Notes under the pieces: generated by a model
The model's database searches: none
The model's input: the letters and a program-made list of their open reading frames with translations, nothing else
What the model was told of the DNA's origin: nothing
Position numbers and translations under genes: made by a program
In this document: one piece after another, positions 52,106 through 60,578 of the stretch
Position numbering within the stretch: position 1 is the stretch's first letter
Layout of the letters: each line of letters begins with the position of its first letter
Assembly: GCA_017540085.1 (NCBI GenBank)
Contig: JAFYBQ010000030.1
Span: 62,001-126,000, forward strand
Reading direction: 5' to 3'
DNA from: Synergistaceae bacterium
GTDB lineage: Bacteria; Synergistota; Synergistia; Synergistales; Aminobacteriaceae
DNA length: 64,000 bases

Positions 52106-53620
52106 TTACTGGATTAAAGCATATCTCTCAACGGGGGCAAAGCTGTCTGTGAACGCGGGAACAACGCTGTCCGGCGTGAAAGGCTGAAGCCACTGGTGCG
52201 ACAGAAGAGAGGAATATTTGCCGTTCGGCTCTGACGTTGAAGGTACGAAATCCCCGGCCACAAGCATTATGTTCTGCAAGGCTCCGGCGTATTTCGGCTC
52301 CGGGGCATTGGCGGGGAATATCATCATTGTTCCGAACGACTGCGAGAACGCTTTGTATATTCCGTGAAACACCCCTGATTTAGGGCCGTATACTGACGAT
52401 ATTATATTGACGACAAGAACGCCCCCCGGCTTCAGGAGGGAATGCAGTCTTTCTCCTGCTTCTACTGTGGCGAGCTGAAACGGTATCACCGTCGCCGAGT
52501 TGAACGTGTCCATGAATATAACATCGTATGATTCTATTCCGCTGTACTGTGAGCGGTTCAGGAATGTGCGTGCGTCCTCATGGTAAATTCTCATGCGCGG
52601 ATGGTCTTCGAGGGCAAAATATTTCCGGGCTGTCTCGGTTACTCCGGGGTCAAGCTCCACAACATCAATCGATGCTCCAGGGCGTTCTGATATTATGTGC
52701 TTGGGAACGCAGTACCCCCCTCCGCCGAGCATTAATACTCTTGTTGCTGACGGATTGTAGTGAAACGCGAGGTCATAAAATTTCGTGTAATCGCTCACTA
52801 ATTCATTCGGGCTGTCGACATACATCAAAGACTGCGCCGCGTCAGGATCAGTTATCATTATGCGGACGCGCCTGCCGTTTCTGCGGTCTATGCTCTCGGC
52901 TATGGTTATGTGATTATACTGCGTGTCTATATGCTCGCCTACGGGCGAATATGGAAGGCCGAGCTTCAGCGCGCACACTGTGCTGCCGGAAACAGCGAAA
53001 AACACTATCCCCGCTATGATTTTGCGCCATGCCCCCGTGTAGACAAGAACAGAAAGAAGAGCCGCTATACTTGCCACTATCATTAGTATCACGCCGGAAG
53101 GGAAAAGCGATATAAGCACGAACCCGCCTAGGAATGTACCCAGTATGCTCCCGGCACTGTTCAGGGCTGACAGCCGACCCACAACAGCCCCCGAACCGCT
53201 CACGCTCTGAAGTGCGAGTCGGGCGCAGAAGGGCTGAACCATCCCGAAAAGAAGGCTTGAAGGCGCGAATATCGACACGGCTGAATATACGCTTGAGACG
53301 TACAAATTAACCCGCATGTCCTGTATCCCGGTGAGTATGTAGTTGCTGGCGAATGCTGTTGACGCTGTTATGACCGCCGCCGCCATCAGTATGCGCCCAA
53401 GAATTTTGGCCTCCGGGCGTTTGTCCGCCAAAGCTCCGCCCAGCCAGCTGCCCAGACAAAGCGAGGTCATTATTATTCCTATTAAGGCTGTCCACACGAT
53501 TAACGATGTGCCGAAAAACGGTGCCACGAGTCTTGAGCCGGCCAGCTCCAATATCATTGTGGCACATCCGCTCATGAATGATACGGCCTGAAGGCGGGCT
53601 TGTATTTTCGTTCGGTTTAT
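52106..53620 (-). CDS. Membrane-anchored spermidine/spermine synthase-like protein, non-ATG start
   Basis: A protein of about 504 residues. The N-terminal half has about seven membrane helices (FMSGCATMILELAGSRLVAP, FPSGVILMIVASIAALLSVL), the C-terminal half (about 240-460) is an aminopropyltransferase-type Rossmann fold: YNHITIAES, VLMLGGGGYCVPKHI, IDVVELDPGV, DVIFMDTFNSA. Such fused proteins are usually not proven polyamine makers. The ATG at 53575 lacks a ribosome site and cuts the first helix. The frame stays open upstream, and AGGGAG (53635-53630) lies nine bases before ATA 53620 and three before ATT 53626; no ATG, GTG or TTG is available, so an ATA or ATT start is inferred. Confidence 0.75.
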   Translation of the reverse strand: MNRTKIQARLQAVSFMSGCATMILELAGSRLVAPFFGTSLIVWTALIGIIMTSLCLGSWLGGALADKRPEAKILGRILMAAAVITASTAFASNYILTGIQDMRVNLYVSSVYSAVSIFAPSSLLFGMVQPFCARLALQSVSGSGAVVGRLSALNSAGSILGTFLGGFVLISLFPSGVILMIVASIAALLSVLVYTGAWRKIIAGIVFFAVSGSTVCALKLGLPYSPVGEHIDTQYNHITIAESIDRRNGRRVRIMITDPDAAQSLMYVDSPNELVSDYTKFYDLAFHYNPSATRVLMLGGGGYCVPKHIISERPGASIDVVELDPGVTETARKYFALEDHPRMRIYHEDARTFLNRSQYSGIESYDVIFMDTFNSATVIPFQLATVEAGERLHSLLKPGGVLVVNIISSVYGPKSGVFHGIYKAFSQSFGTMMIFPANAPEPKYAGALQNIMLVAGDFVPSTSEPNGKYSSLLSHQWLQPFTPDSVVPAFTDSFAPVERYALIQ

Positions 53621-53650
53621 TGTAATCAGCTCCCTTTTTTGATGTCTATT

Positions 53651-55102
53651 TTACTTCTTGTAAGTATCAGGCATAAACAGCAGAAATACCGCGAATAATT
53701 CAAGTCGCCCCGCAAGCATACAGAATGACATTAGCCACTTCACGCCCTCAGGAAGCCAGGCGAAATTCTCCACAGCACCGAGACGCGACAATCCCGGGCC
53801 TACATTGCTTAGGCAGGTTAGTATCCCGGTGAACGCTGTCAGAAGGTCTATTCCGTATGCCGCTGTGATTAATGTCCCGGCGAAAAGTGTCGCCATGTAC
53901 AGCGCAAAGAATGCCACAGATGAGCCTATTGTCGCCAATGGAATCGGACGGCCGTCCATGCGCGGAGTGATTACCGCCCTAGGATGGAGCAGCTTGCGGG
54001 CTTCCGCTTTCATTACACGTGCTATTATGATGAATCTTGAGACTTTGCACCCGCCCCCGGTTGAACCTCCCGACGCGCCTATGAACATTAGTATTATTAT
54101 TATGCACTTTGCTGCCTCCGGCCATTTGTCGTAGTCATCAACAATAAATCCCGTTGTTGTCATCACGCTCACGACATGAAACGCCGCACTCCTCAAAATA
54201 TTCTCAAACCCGGAAAGACTGCCGGACAAATAAAGGCATAAGGCTATGGCAAATGCTGAAAGAACAGCCGCTGACACGTAGCCCCTAAGCTCCTCATCAG
54301 AAAATATTTCATGAAATTTTTTCTGCGGCAGAAGAAAGTACAGCGAGAAGTTTATCCCGGAGAGAAACATGAATATTATTATCACCCATTGAATATAAGG
54401 GCTTGTGAAATATGCTATGGAGTTGTCCTTTGTCGAAAATCCCCCTGTAGCAATAGTACTGCATGAATGACAGAATGCGTCAAACAATGACATTCCCCCG
54501 GCCATGAGCAATATTGTTTCCGAGACTGTCAGGAATATATACGCGCTCCATAAATATATTGCTGTCTGATGAAGTCTAGGTGTTAATTTCCCGGCAGTTA
54601 CTCCGGGGACTTCAGCCTTGTACATTTCCATTCCCGAAACGCCGAGAAACGGAAACACCGCTAGGCTTAGGACTATAATACCCATTCCGCCCATCCAGTG
54701 AGTGAGAGACCGCCACAGCAATATACCGCGGGGCAGGGATTCTATTTCCGAGAAGATTGTCGCGCCCGTTGTCGTGAAGCCGCTCATCGTCTCAAAGAAT
54801 GCATCAGCAAATGAAGGAACACAGCCCGATATATAGAACGGCAAAGCACCTATCACAGAAGCCGCCGCCCATGAATAGCCCGTAACGCAAAGGCCCTCGC
54901 GTATTCCCATGTCCCCGGGATTCGGGTCGTGTGTCATGAAAATTATCACTGTGCTAAAAGTTATGCCAACGAAAAACGACAGGGCAAAGTCGTCAGCGTC
55001 ATGCGTACCGTCATAAATAGCCGTCAATAGGGGAAGTACCATCATACATGACACCGTGAGGCACACATACGCCAGTGAACGCAGTACGGGCTTAACCTTC
55101 AT
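53651..55102 (-). CDS. trkH: Trk-type potassium uptake membrane protein TrkH
   Basis: A 483-residue K+ transporter subunit with four pore-loop repeats: GFTTTGATI, TGGFSTKD, MTTTGFIVDD and LSNVGPGLS, and about ten membrane segments (SLTHWMGGMGIIVLSLAVFPFLG is typical). It takes up K+ together with the NAD-binding gate TrkA, encoded just upstream with an 11-base overlap. The frame is open to 55219, but ATG 55102 gives the normal N-terminus. Part of the long his-to-gsp run. Confidence 0.94.
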   Translation of the reverse strand: MKVKPVLRSLAYVCLTVSCMMVLPLLTAIYDGTHDADDFALSFFVGITFSTVIIFMTHDPNPGDMGIREGLCVTGYSWAAASVIGALPFYISGCVPSFADAFFETMSGFTTTGATIFSEIESLPRGILLWRSLTHWMGGMGIIVLSLAVFPFLGVSGMEMYKAEVPGVTAGKLTPRLHQTAIYLWSAYIFLTVSETILLMAGGMSLFDAFCHSCSTIATGGFSTKDNSIAYFTSPYIQWVIIIFMFLSGINFSLYFLLPQKKFHEIFSDEELRGYVSAAVLSAFAIALCLYLSGSLSGFENILRSAAFHVVSVMTTTGFIVDDYDKWPEAAKCIIIILMFIGASGGSTGGGCKVSRFIIIARVMKAEARKLLHPRAVITPRMDGRPIPLATIGSSVAFFALYMATLFAGTLITAAYGIDLLTAFTGILTCLSNVGPGLSRLGAVENFAWLPEGVKWLMSFCMLAGRLELFAVFLLFMPDTYKK

Positions 55103-56486
55103 GGCTGTAACTTGCTCCGAACAAAACCGCCGCGGCGGGCATAATCTCAGTGAGCGCGAACAAAATAACATGGTCGCCGGGTAACAGCTCGGTAGCTCCT
55201 GTAGGCAGGAGAACGTCATTACCCCGCCCGATTAACGCGACTACAGCACCCTTTCGGAGTTTTATCTGTGCAAGCGTCCGGCCGCAAAGGGGGACTTCAG
55301 GAGACAATACCGCTTCAAGCATTTCAGCTCCGATTTTCTCTATCATGCTGTAGGCTGAGGCATGATCTTTGTACCTTACGTACCTAAGTATTACATTGGC
55401 GAGTGAAATATTTGGGTCAACTATCGCGTCTACGGGTATTATTTCGCTGAGTGCCTGATAATCTCTGCGCCGTGCAACCGCTATTGATTTCTTAGCTCCC
55501 ATCTTCCGCGCCATAGCTGAGTATATTATGTTAATCTCGTCAGAGTCGGTAGCGCATATATATGCCTCCGCGCCGTCTATGCCTTCCTCGGCGAGAGTCC
55601 TGCTGTCCGCTCCGTCAGTGTTCAGCACTAAATATTCACCGAACTGTTCGGAAAGCCTTTCGCATCGCTGCCTGTCGCTGTCGATAATACGCAGGCTCAT
55701 TCCGCTGAAATCACGCTTTATCATCAGTGCTATCTGAGTACCCAGTTTTCCGCCGCCGACTATGAATATTTTTCCCTCATCACGCTTTGCGGTGCTTCCG
55801 GGCTGGAAAAGCTCCTGCATACGCGCAAGACTCTTCTTGTACGTTACAGCCCAGCAGACATCGCCGGAATGAAGCACTGTTGCGCCGTTGGGAACGCCTG
55901 ATGTCCCGCCGTCATGCTCAACATAAACCAAAACGGCCATGAGGTCAGGGAACTTAGTCCGCAAATCCTTCAGCATTACGCCGTCAAGCGGGGAGTTCTG
56001 CGCTATTCTTAGGGTGTACAGCGCGGCGCGTCCTCCGAGAAGCTCCGCCGTATGCGTGGCACCCCGGACTTCTATCAACCCCGTTATTTCACGCGCTATT
56101 GATCGTTCAGGGGAAATCATCGCGTCTATTCCCAGCTTCCGCCCCCAGTCCAATGTGTCAGTAAACTCTAGGCTTCTTGCTCTGGCTATCACCTGCGGGA
56201 CTCCCGCTGAATGTGCTATCCAGCAGGAAAGCATATTTACTTCATCACGGTTTGTGCAGGCTATGAGCATGTCGACAGAGCCGCCCGGCACAATTCCGGC
56301 CTGAGCCAAAACCTGCGGGCGCGCACCGTTCCCGCGAATTATTACAGCGTCTAACTCCTCTCCTGCCGCTTCTGCTGAGGCAGGATTGTTTTCCACAAGC
56401 CATATGTTGAACCCATCAGAAGATAATCTCCTTGCCACGCTCCGGCCGACTTCACCGGCTCCAACGATTACGATATTCCCGGGCAC
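55092..56486 (-). CDS. trkA: Trk system potassium uptake regulator TrkA
   Basis: A 464-residue cytoplasmic protein made of two halves, each a TrkA-N Rossmann domain plus TrkA-C: NIVIVGAGEVGRSVARRL (residue 4 on) and KIFIVGGGKLGTQIALMIKRD (about 240 on), with IDGAEAYICATDSDEINI. It binds nucleotides and gates TrkH. GTG 56486 is the start, seven bases after the thioesterase stop. Family certain. Confidence 0.95.
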   Translation of the reverse strand: MPGNIVIVGAGEVGRSVARRLSSDGFNIWLVENNPASAEAAGEELDAVIIRGNGARPQVLAQAGIVPGGSVDMLIACTNRDEVNMLSCWIAHSAGVPQVIARARSLEFTDTLDWGRKLGIDAMISPERSIAREITGLIEVRGATHTAELLGGRAALYTLRIAQNSPLDGVMLKDLRTKFPDLMAVLVYVEHDGGTSGVPNGATVLHSGDVCWAVTYKKSLARMQELFQPGSTAKRDEGKIFIVGGGKLGTQIALMIKRDFSGMSLRIIDSDRQRCERLSEQFGEYLVLNTDGADSRTLAEEGIDGAEAYICATDSDEINIIYSAMARKMGAKKSIAVARRRDYQALSEIIPVDAIVDPNISLANVILRYVRYKDHASAYSMIEKIGAEMLEAVLSPEVPLCGRTLAQIKLRKGAVVALIGRGNDVLLPTGATELLPGDHVILFALTEIMPAAAVLFGASYSHEG

Positions 56487-56492
56487 TGACTC

Positions 56493-57209
56493 TCATCTCC
56501 ATTCACATAAAAATCTTGCTGACGGTTTTTTTGTTGACGGGGAAGACTGCCGCTTAACCTCGTACAATAAAATATTTCTCTCCTCGTCTGACTGTGCCTC
56601 AAGCGTTATTGTCTCGCCGAGTCTGGCACCTGAACGGAAAGAGGCGCATACTGTCTTCAGCGGACGGGCTAACATTTCTGCGGGCGACATGTCATATATC
56701 CACTCGAAATATGCCGCGTTGTTTGCGTGGCCGTTATAATCTGCGTCATGATACCTTACGGGGAAAATTTCGGTATGCGTTATTGCCGAAAGGGGCGGAA
56801 TTTCCATAAAGTCCGGGGATATTTCCTGATTGTCGCGGGATGTTATGCCGGGGATATGCGCCAAGGGTTTCACGGGGCGGCCGCTTCTAACGTCAGCAAG
56901 AAGCCAGCTTGTTTTAGCCGCAGCAAAATCAGTCTCAAACATTCTCAGCGTGTTATAGCCGTGATTAGGGTCATGATATGTCCGCAGGGTAAACGTATCA
57001 TCAAGCATGGGCATATTACCCGTGAAATTTATCTCGTACCTTGCCACTACCCACGCATAGCCCCTCGAATATAATTCCGTCGCTGTACCTTCAATATCTT
57101 CAACAGCCATCCCGGCCGTGTCCTGAAAGTAATCAAGAAGGCTGCGCAGCTTTATGCGCCCGTCAGCAGACACATCAGACGGCATCACCTTTATGTCGCG
57201 GGCGTACAT
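56493..57209 (-). CDS. Acyl-ACP thioesterase (FatA/FatB-like double hot-dog)
   Basis: A 238-residue protein of the acyl-ACP thioesterase family. Two hot-dog domains: the first with RSLLDYFQDTAGMAVEDI and YAWVVARYEINFTG, the second with the catalytic region VRYHDADYNGHANNAAYFEWI. It releases fatty acids from acyl carrier protein. Bacterial members occur mainly in anaerobes and set chain length or supply free fatty acids for lipids. GGAGGG precedes ATG 57209, which directly abuts the hisD stop (TAAATG). No lipid genes are adjacent. Confidence 0.88.
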   Translation of the reverse strand: MYARDIKVMPSDVSADGRIKLRSLLDYFQDTAGMAVEDIEGTATELYSRGYAWVVARYEINFTGNMPMLDDTFTLRTYHDPNHGYNTLRMFETDFAAAKTSWLLADVRSGRPVKPLAHIPGITSRDNQEISPDFMEIPPLSAITHTEIFPVRYHDADYNGHANNAAYFEWIYDMSPAEMLARPLKTVCASFRSGARLGETITLEAQSDEERNILLYEVKRQSSPSTKKPSARFLCEWR

Positions 57210-58463
57210 TTATTCCCTCCGTATTGAGATGCTCTCAGCGTGGCCGGACAAACCCTCAGAAGCCGCAAAGCTCTCTATGCTCCGGGAAACACGCGATAAT
57301 TCAGCCTCAGAATAATATACATACTGCTGTCTTGTTACGAAATCGCTGACGGAAAGAGGGCTTGAGAAACGCGCCGTACCCATCGTAGGAAGTATATGAT
57401 TCACTCCCGCCCAATAATCGCCAAGTGCCTCCGGGGAATTGCGCCCTATGAATATGCTTCCGGCTCTGCGAATGTATGTCATGTACTCGAACGGATTATC
57501 CACGCAAAGTTCAAGATGTTCGGGAGCGTAATCATTAGCGATGTCCGCCGCGTCATATATATTTTTCACGAGGATTATTGCTCCATTGCTGTCGATTGAT
57601 TTGCGCGCTGTGTCATAGCGGGGTAGTTTCGGGAGACGGTTTTCTATCTCACAGCTTACTGCCTGAGCCATTCTGCGCGAGGGTGTTAGGAGAACCGCTG
57701 AGGCGTTCGGGTCGTGTTCGGCCTGTGCTAACATGTCGGCGGCTATATGCGCGGGGTAATTATTCTTGTCGGCTATTATCATTATTTCGCTTGGGCCGGC
57801 TGTCATGTCTATTCCTACGTCGCCGGATACCTGCCGTTTTGCCTCTGCAACGTATATATTTCCCGGCCCGGTGATTTTGTCTGCGCTTGGTACTGTCTCC
57901 GTTCCGTAGGCCATAGCCGCTATTGCCTGCGCTCCTCCTATGCGGAAAACGCGGGACACTCCGGCGATTTTTGCCGCGGCTAATATTTCGGCTGACGGGT
58001 TCGGCGTTGACATTATTATTTCCTCTACTCCTGCTACACGGGCGGGGATTGCGTTCATCAATACGCTTGAAGGGTAAGCCGCAGTTCCTCCAGGAACATA
58101 TATTCCTGCCCGCTTAATGGGAATGGCTCTTTGCCCTAGTATTATTCCGGGGCGGGGCGAATACATGAACTCTCCGGATTTCTGACGCTCATGGAAATTC
58201 TTGATGTTTTCCGCCGCGTCTGACAGTATGCGGATGTATTCACTGCTTACGGACTCCGCTAAACGTGATATTTCCGCAGGGTCAACCTCGATTTCCTCAA
58301 GCCGCACTCCGTCAAACTCAAGTGCGTAATCCCTTAATGCCGCGTCTCCGTGTTCCTTTACGCGGGCTATTATTGCGCTTACTTTTTCTGATACATCAGG
58401 CAAAGGGCTTTTCACTATCTTTGAACGTCCGCTATATTCTCCTGAAGTCATTATTCTTATCAC
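57210..58463 (-). CDS. hisD: Histidinol dehydrogenase
   Basis: A 417-residue enzyme that oxidises histidinol to histidine in the last two steps of the pathway, using zinc and NAD. Landmarks: PGGTAAYPSSVLMNAIPARVAG, AIAAMAYGTETVPSADKITGPGN, DMTAGPSEIMIIAD, AQAEHDPNASAVLLT (zinc ligands Gln/His) and DYAPEHLELCV with VNHILPTMGTARF. Slightly short of the usual 430. GTG 58463 is the start (GAGGAGG eight bases upstream), overlapping the hisG stop as GTGA. Confidence 0.96.
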   Translation of the reverse strand: MIRIMTSGEYSGRSKIVKSPLPDVSEKVSAIIARVKEHGDAALRDYALEFDGVRLEEIEVDPAEISRLAESVSSEYIRILSDAAENIKNFHERQKSGEFMYSPRPGIILGQRAIPIKRAGIYVPGGTAAYPSSVLMNAIPARVAGVEEIIMSTPNPSAEILAAAKIAGVSRVFRIGGAQAIAAMAYGTETVPSADKITGPGNIYVAEAKRQVSGDVGIDMTAGPSEIMIIADKNNYPAHIAADMLAQAEHDPNASAVLLTPSRRMAQAVSCEIENRLPKLPRYDTARKSIDSNGAIILVKNIYDAADIANDYAPEHLELCVDNPFEYMTYIRRAGSIFIGRNSPEALGDYWAGVNHILPTMGTARFSSPLSVSDFVTRQQYVYYSEAELSRVSRSIESFAASEGLSGHAESISIRRE

Positions 58464-59071
58464 AGAGAAAACCTCCTCAGCATTTCGTTTATCCTCTCTC
58501 CTTTGAATTTGTATGAGGACTTATTCACAGTCATGCGCGCACTTATTCGGGCTATTGTGGCTATCACTTCTAGACTGTTCTCGCGCAGTGTCGTGCCAGT
58601 CTCTACTATGTCAACAATAACATCTGACAGTCCCAGCAGGGGCGCAAGCTCAACAGACCCCCTCAGCGTTATAATGTCTATCTCTCGGCTCATTGAGGCG
58701 TAATATTCACGGGCGGCATTCGGAAATTCTGTCGCAACACGAAGCGTTTTCACTCCGTCATCAGAGAAGCCCGACATGGCCGCAACACACAATGAGCATA
58801 TCCCCGTTTCTAGGTCAGCAATTTCATACACATCGGGTTTAAGCTCCATGAGAATATCTTTGCCGCACACGCCTATGTCAGCCGCGCCCCGCTCAACATA
58901 CACGGGAACGTCAAACGGCTTCACCCAGAAAACACGCATATCCTCAGCCTCATTCACAAAAACAAGCCGCCTTGTGTCGTCAAGCAGGCCGGGAAAATCA
59001 TATCCCGCTTCTGACAGCAAGACGGCTATTTTCCTGCCTAAGCGCCCCTTGGGAAGTGCTATGCTTATCAT
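58460..59071 (-). CDS. hisG: ATP phosphoribosyltransferase, short form
   Basis: A 203-residue protein that starts histidine synthesis by joining ATP and PRPP. It begins MISIALPKGRLGRKIAVLL and has RGAADIGVCGKDIL, LRVATEFPNAAREYY and the PRPP loop IVDIVETGTTLREN. It lacks the C-terminal regulatory domain of the long form, so it needs HisZ, which is encoded directly upstream with an ATGA overlap. His feedback would act on the HisG-HisZ complex. Confidence 0.96.
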   Translation of the reverse strand: MISIALPKGRLGRKIAVLLSEAGYDFPGLLDDTRRLVFVNEAEDMRVFWVKPFDVPVYVERGAADIGVCGKDILMELKPDVYEIADLETGICSLCVAAMSGFSDDGVKTLRVATEFPNAAREYYASMSREIDIITLRGSVELAPLLGLSDVIVDIVETGTTLRENSLEVIATIARISARMTVNKSSYKFKGERINEMLRRFSL

Positions 59072-59829
59072 ATCCGCTCCACCCCTGCCACAGCGTCAAT
59101 ATAAACCGCAAACCCCGCGCCCCTCACGCCGTCAACGCAGTACTGCCCGCCGGAAAGAACCGCTTCGGGGATGCCTTCAATATAGCCCTTGAACACTATC
59201 CCGTCATAGTAGCCCAGACTCGTAACCGCTGAATAGTCCGTATGTATCTCTTCTTGGTACTCAGTCAATCCGCAGGGGTATTCTCCGCTCATTGAGGCAA
59301 GGTCTATTATCTCTGAGGGTGCATTGATTTCATGCAGGCCGTGTATGTTCTTAGCGGAGAGACAGCGCAGTATTTCCGGCTTCAGCTCATCGGGCGAAAG
59401 GGCCGACACTTTCCCGGCATCGGCGACATCAATCGCACACTTCCTGCCTTCCGAGACTGCGTGAAGACTCATCACCGCAAGCCGAAGAATCTCGCCTGAT
59501 TCGCAGGGGGGGATACATTCTATTCCGCACTGGGAAATTTCGCGGTACGATCCTCCTTTAGGGCGGTAGACTTTCTCATCATAATAATATTTTCCCGGCT
59601 CTCTGCTGCGGATTATCGACAGCGTAACATCAGGACGCAGTGCCATTAGTCGCCCGTCTGTATCTGTGAACGTCAGAATAGACCCTGCTGTGAGAAATCC
59701 TTTCTTCCCGGCGTAAAAGTCATACTCTTCAAAGCGGCTCATGCGGTAAAATTTGAAGCCGTAGGAAGCGTAAAGCTCTCTAAGTTTCAGGGCGCATTTC
59801 TCCTGAGCTGTGAGTATAGAATCATTCAT
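59068..59829 (-). CDS. hisZ: ATP phosphoribosyltransferase regulatory subunit HisZ
   Basis: A 253-residue paralogue of the histidyl-tRNA synthetase catalytic domain: LRELYASYGFKFYRMSRFEEYDFY, the motif-2-like TFTDTDGRLMALRPDVTLSI, and C-terminal VLSGGQYCVDGVRGAGFAVYID. No anticodon-binding domain, and it is short even for HisZ (usually 300-400). The frame is open to 60009 but ATG 59829 gives the conserved start. First gene of the 20-kb minus run. Confidence 0.85.
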   Translation of the reverse strand: MNDSILTAQEKCALKLRELYASYGFKFYRMSRFEEYDFYAGKKGFLTAGSILTFTDTDGRLMALRPDVTLSIIRSREPGKYYYDEKVYRPKGGSYREISQCGIECIPPCESGEILRLAVMSLHAVSEGRKCAIDVADAGKVSALSPDELKPEILRCLSAKNIHGLHEINAPSEIIDLASMSGEYPCGLTEYQEEIHTDYSAVTSLGYYDGIVFKGYIEGIPEAVLSGGQYCVDGVRGAGFAVYIDAVAGVERI

Positions 59830-59850
59830 AGGGATAAAAATCTCCGTTTT

Positions 59851-59880
59851 TGCTGTAATAATAGCACATGCTATAATTGC
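59851..59880. promoter_or_regulatory. Divergent promoter region with an overlapping palindrome
   Basis: Plus-strand TGCTATAAT (59869-59877) and minus-strand TGCTATTAT (59866-59858) are extended -10 boxes facing opposite ways. They form the two arms of a palindrome, ATAGCA (59861-59866) - CA - TGCTAT (59869-59874), extendable to nine of ten pairs. One protein or one supercoiling state could control both the hisZ run and the plus-strand phosphatase/sigma/bamA run. Confidence 0.5.
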
Positions 59881-59924
59881 CTGCGATAAATCCGCAGAAT
59901 AAAAGTCAGAAAGGTGAGCTGAAT

Positions 59925-60578
59925 ATGAGCCTGTCAGACCGCCGTATAATCTTAGTGAGGCATGGCCAAACCCTATGGAACAAGCAGTACCGTTTTCAGG
60001 GCCGCACAAATATACAGCTTACGGAAGCAGGAAAAAAACAGGCCGGAGATTTGGCGGTGCGTTTATCTTCATGGCCGCCGGATGTAATTTTCACAAGCCC
60101 TCTCGACCGGGCTGTCTTTACCGCAGGGACTATAGCATCTCAGTTCAACATGTCGCCCGTAATTATCCCGGAGCTTGAAGAGATTAATTTCGGCTCGTGG
60201 GAGGGCAAGTCTTTCGATTATCTCAGGGCTGAACATTATGAGCAATATTCCCGGTGGCTTGAGGATCCGTTCTTCAACCCTCCGCAGGATGCTGAGACAT
60301 GGCCACAGATTGAAGCACGTCTCACTGTTGCCGCCAATATTCTTATGACATGCCCGCAGAAACGTATCATAGCCGTAACACACGGGGGCGTTATTCGGGC
60401 TATGTGGTCTGTCATCTTGGGCAGAGACCCTCATGAGGCTTGGTTCTCTGACATTCCGAACTGCTCTATGACCGGTATAGCTGTCCGTGAGGGGCGTATA
60501 TATCTGTCGTTCGCAAATGACAATCTCCACGCCGCGCCGGGCGGAACTGCCATGCCTGTATGGAGGGATGAGATATGA
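59925..60578 (+). CDS. Histidine phosphatase family protein (phosphoglycerate mutase/CobC-like)
   Basis: A 217-residue protein of the RHG superfamily: ILVRHGQTLWN (His14 phospho-acceptor), FTSPLDRAVFTAGTIA, EINFGSWEGKSFDYL and VTHGGVIRAMW with the second His. The GSWEGKS element and short length suit alpha-ribazole phosphatase (CobC) or a general phosphatase rather than glycolytic mutase, whose gene is elsewhere in this window. AAAGGTGA precedes ATG 59925. Its stop overlaps the sigma-factor start (ATGA). Confidence 0.82.
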   Translation: MSLSDRRIILVRHGQTLWNKQYRFQGRTNIQLTEAGKKQAGDLAVRLSSWPPDVIFTSPLDRAVFTAGTIASQFNMSPVIIPELEEINFGSWEGKSFDYLRAEHYEQYSRWLEDPFFNPPQDAETWPQIEARLTVAANILMTCPQKRIIAVTHGGVIRAMWSVILGRDPHEAWFSDIPNCSMTGIAVREGRIYLSFANDNLHAAPGGTAMPVWRDEI

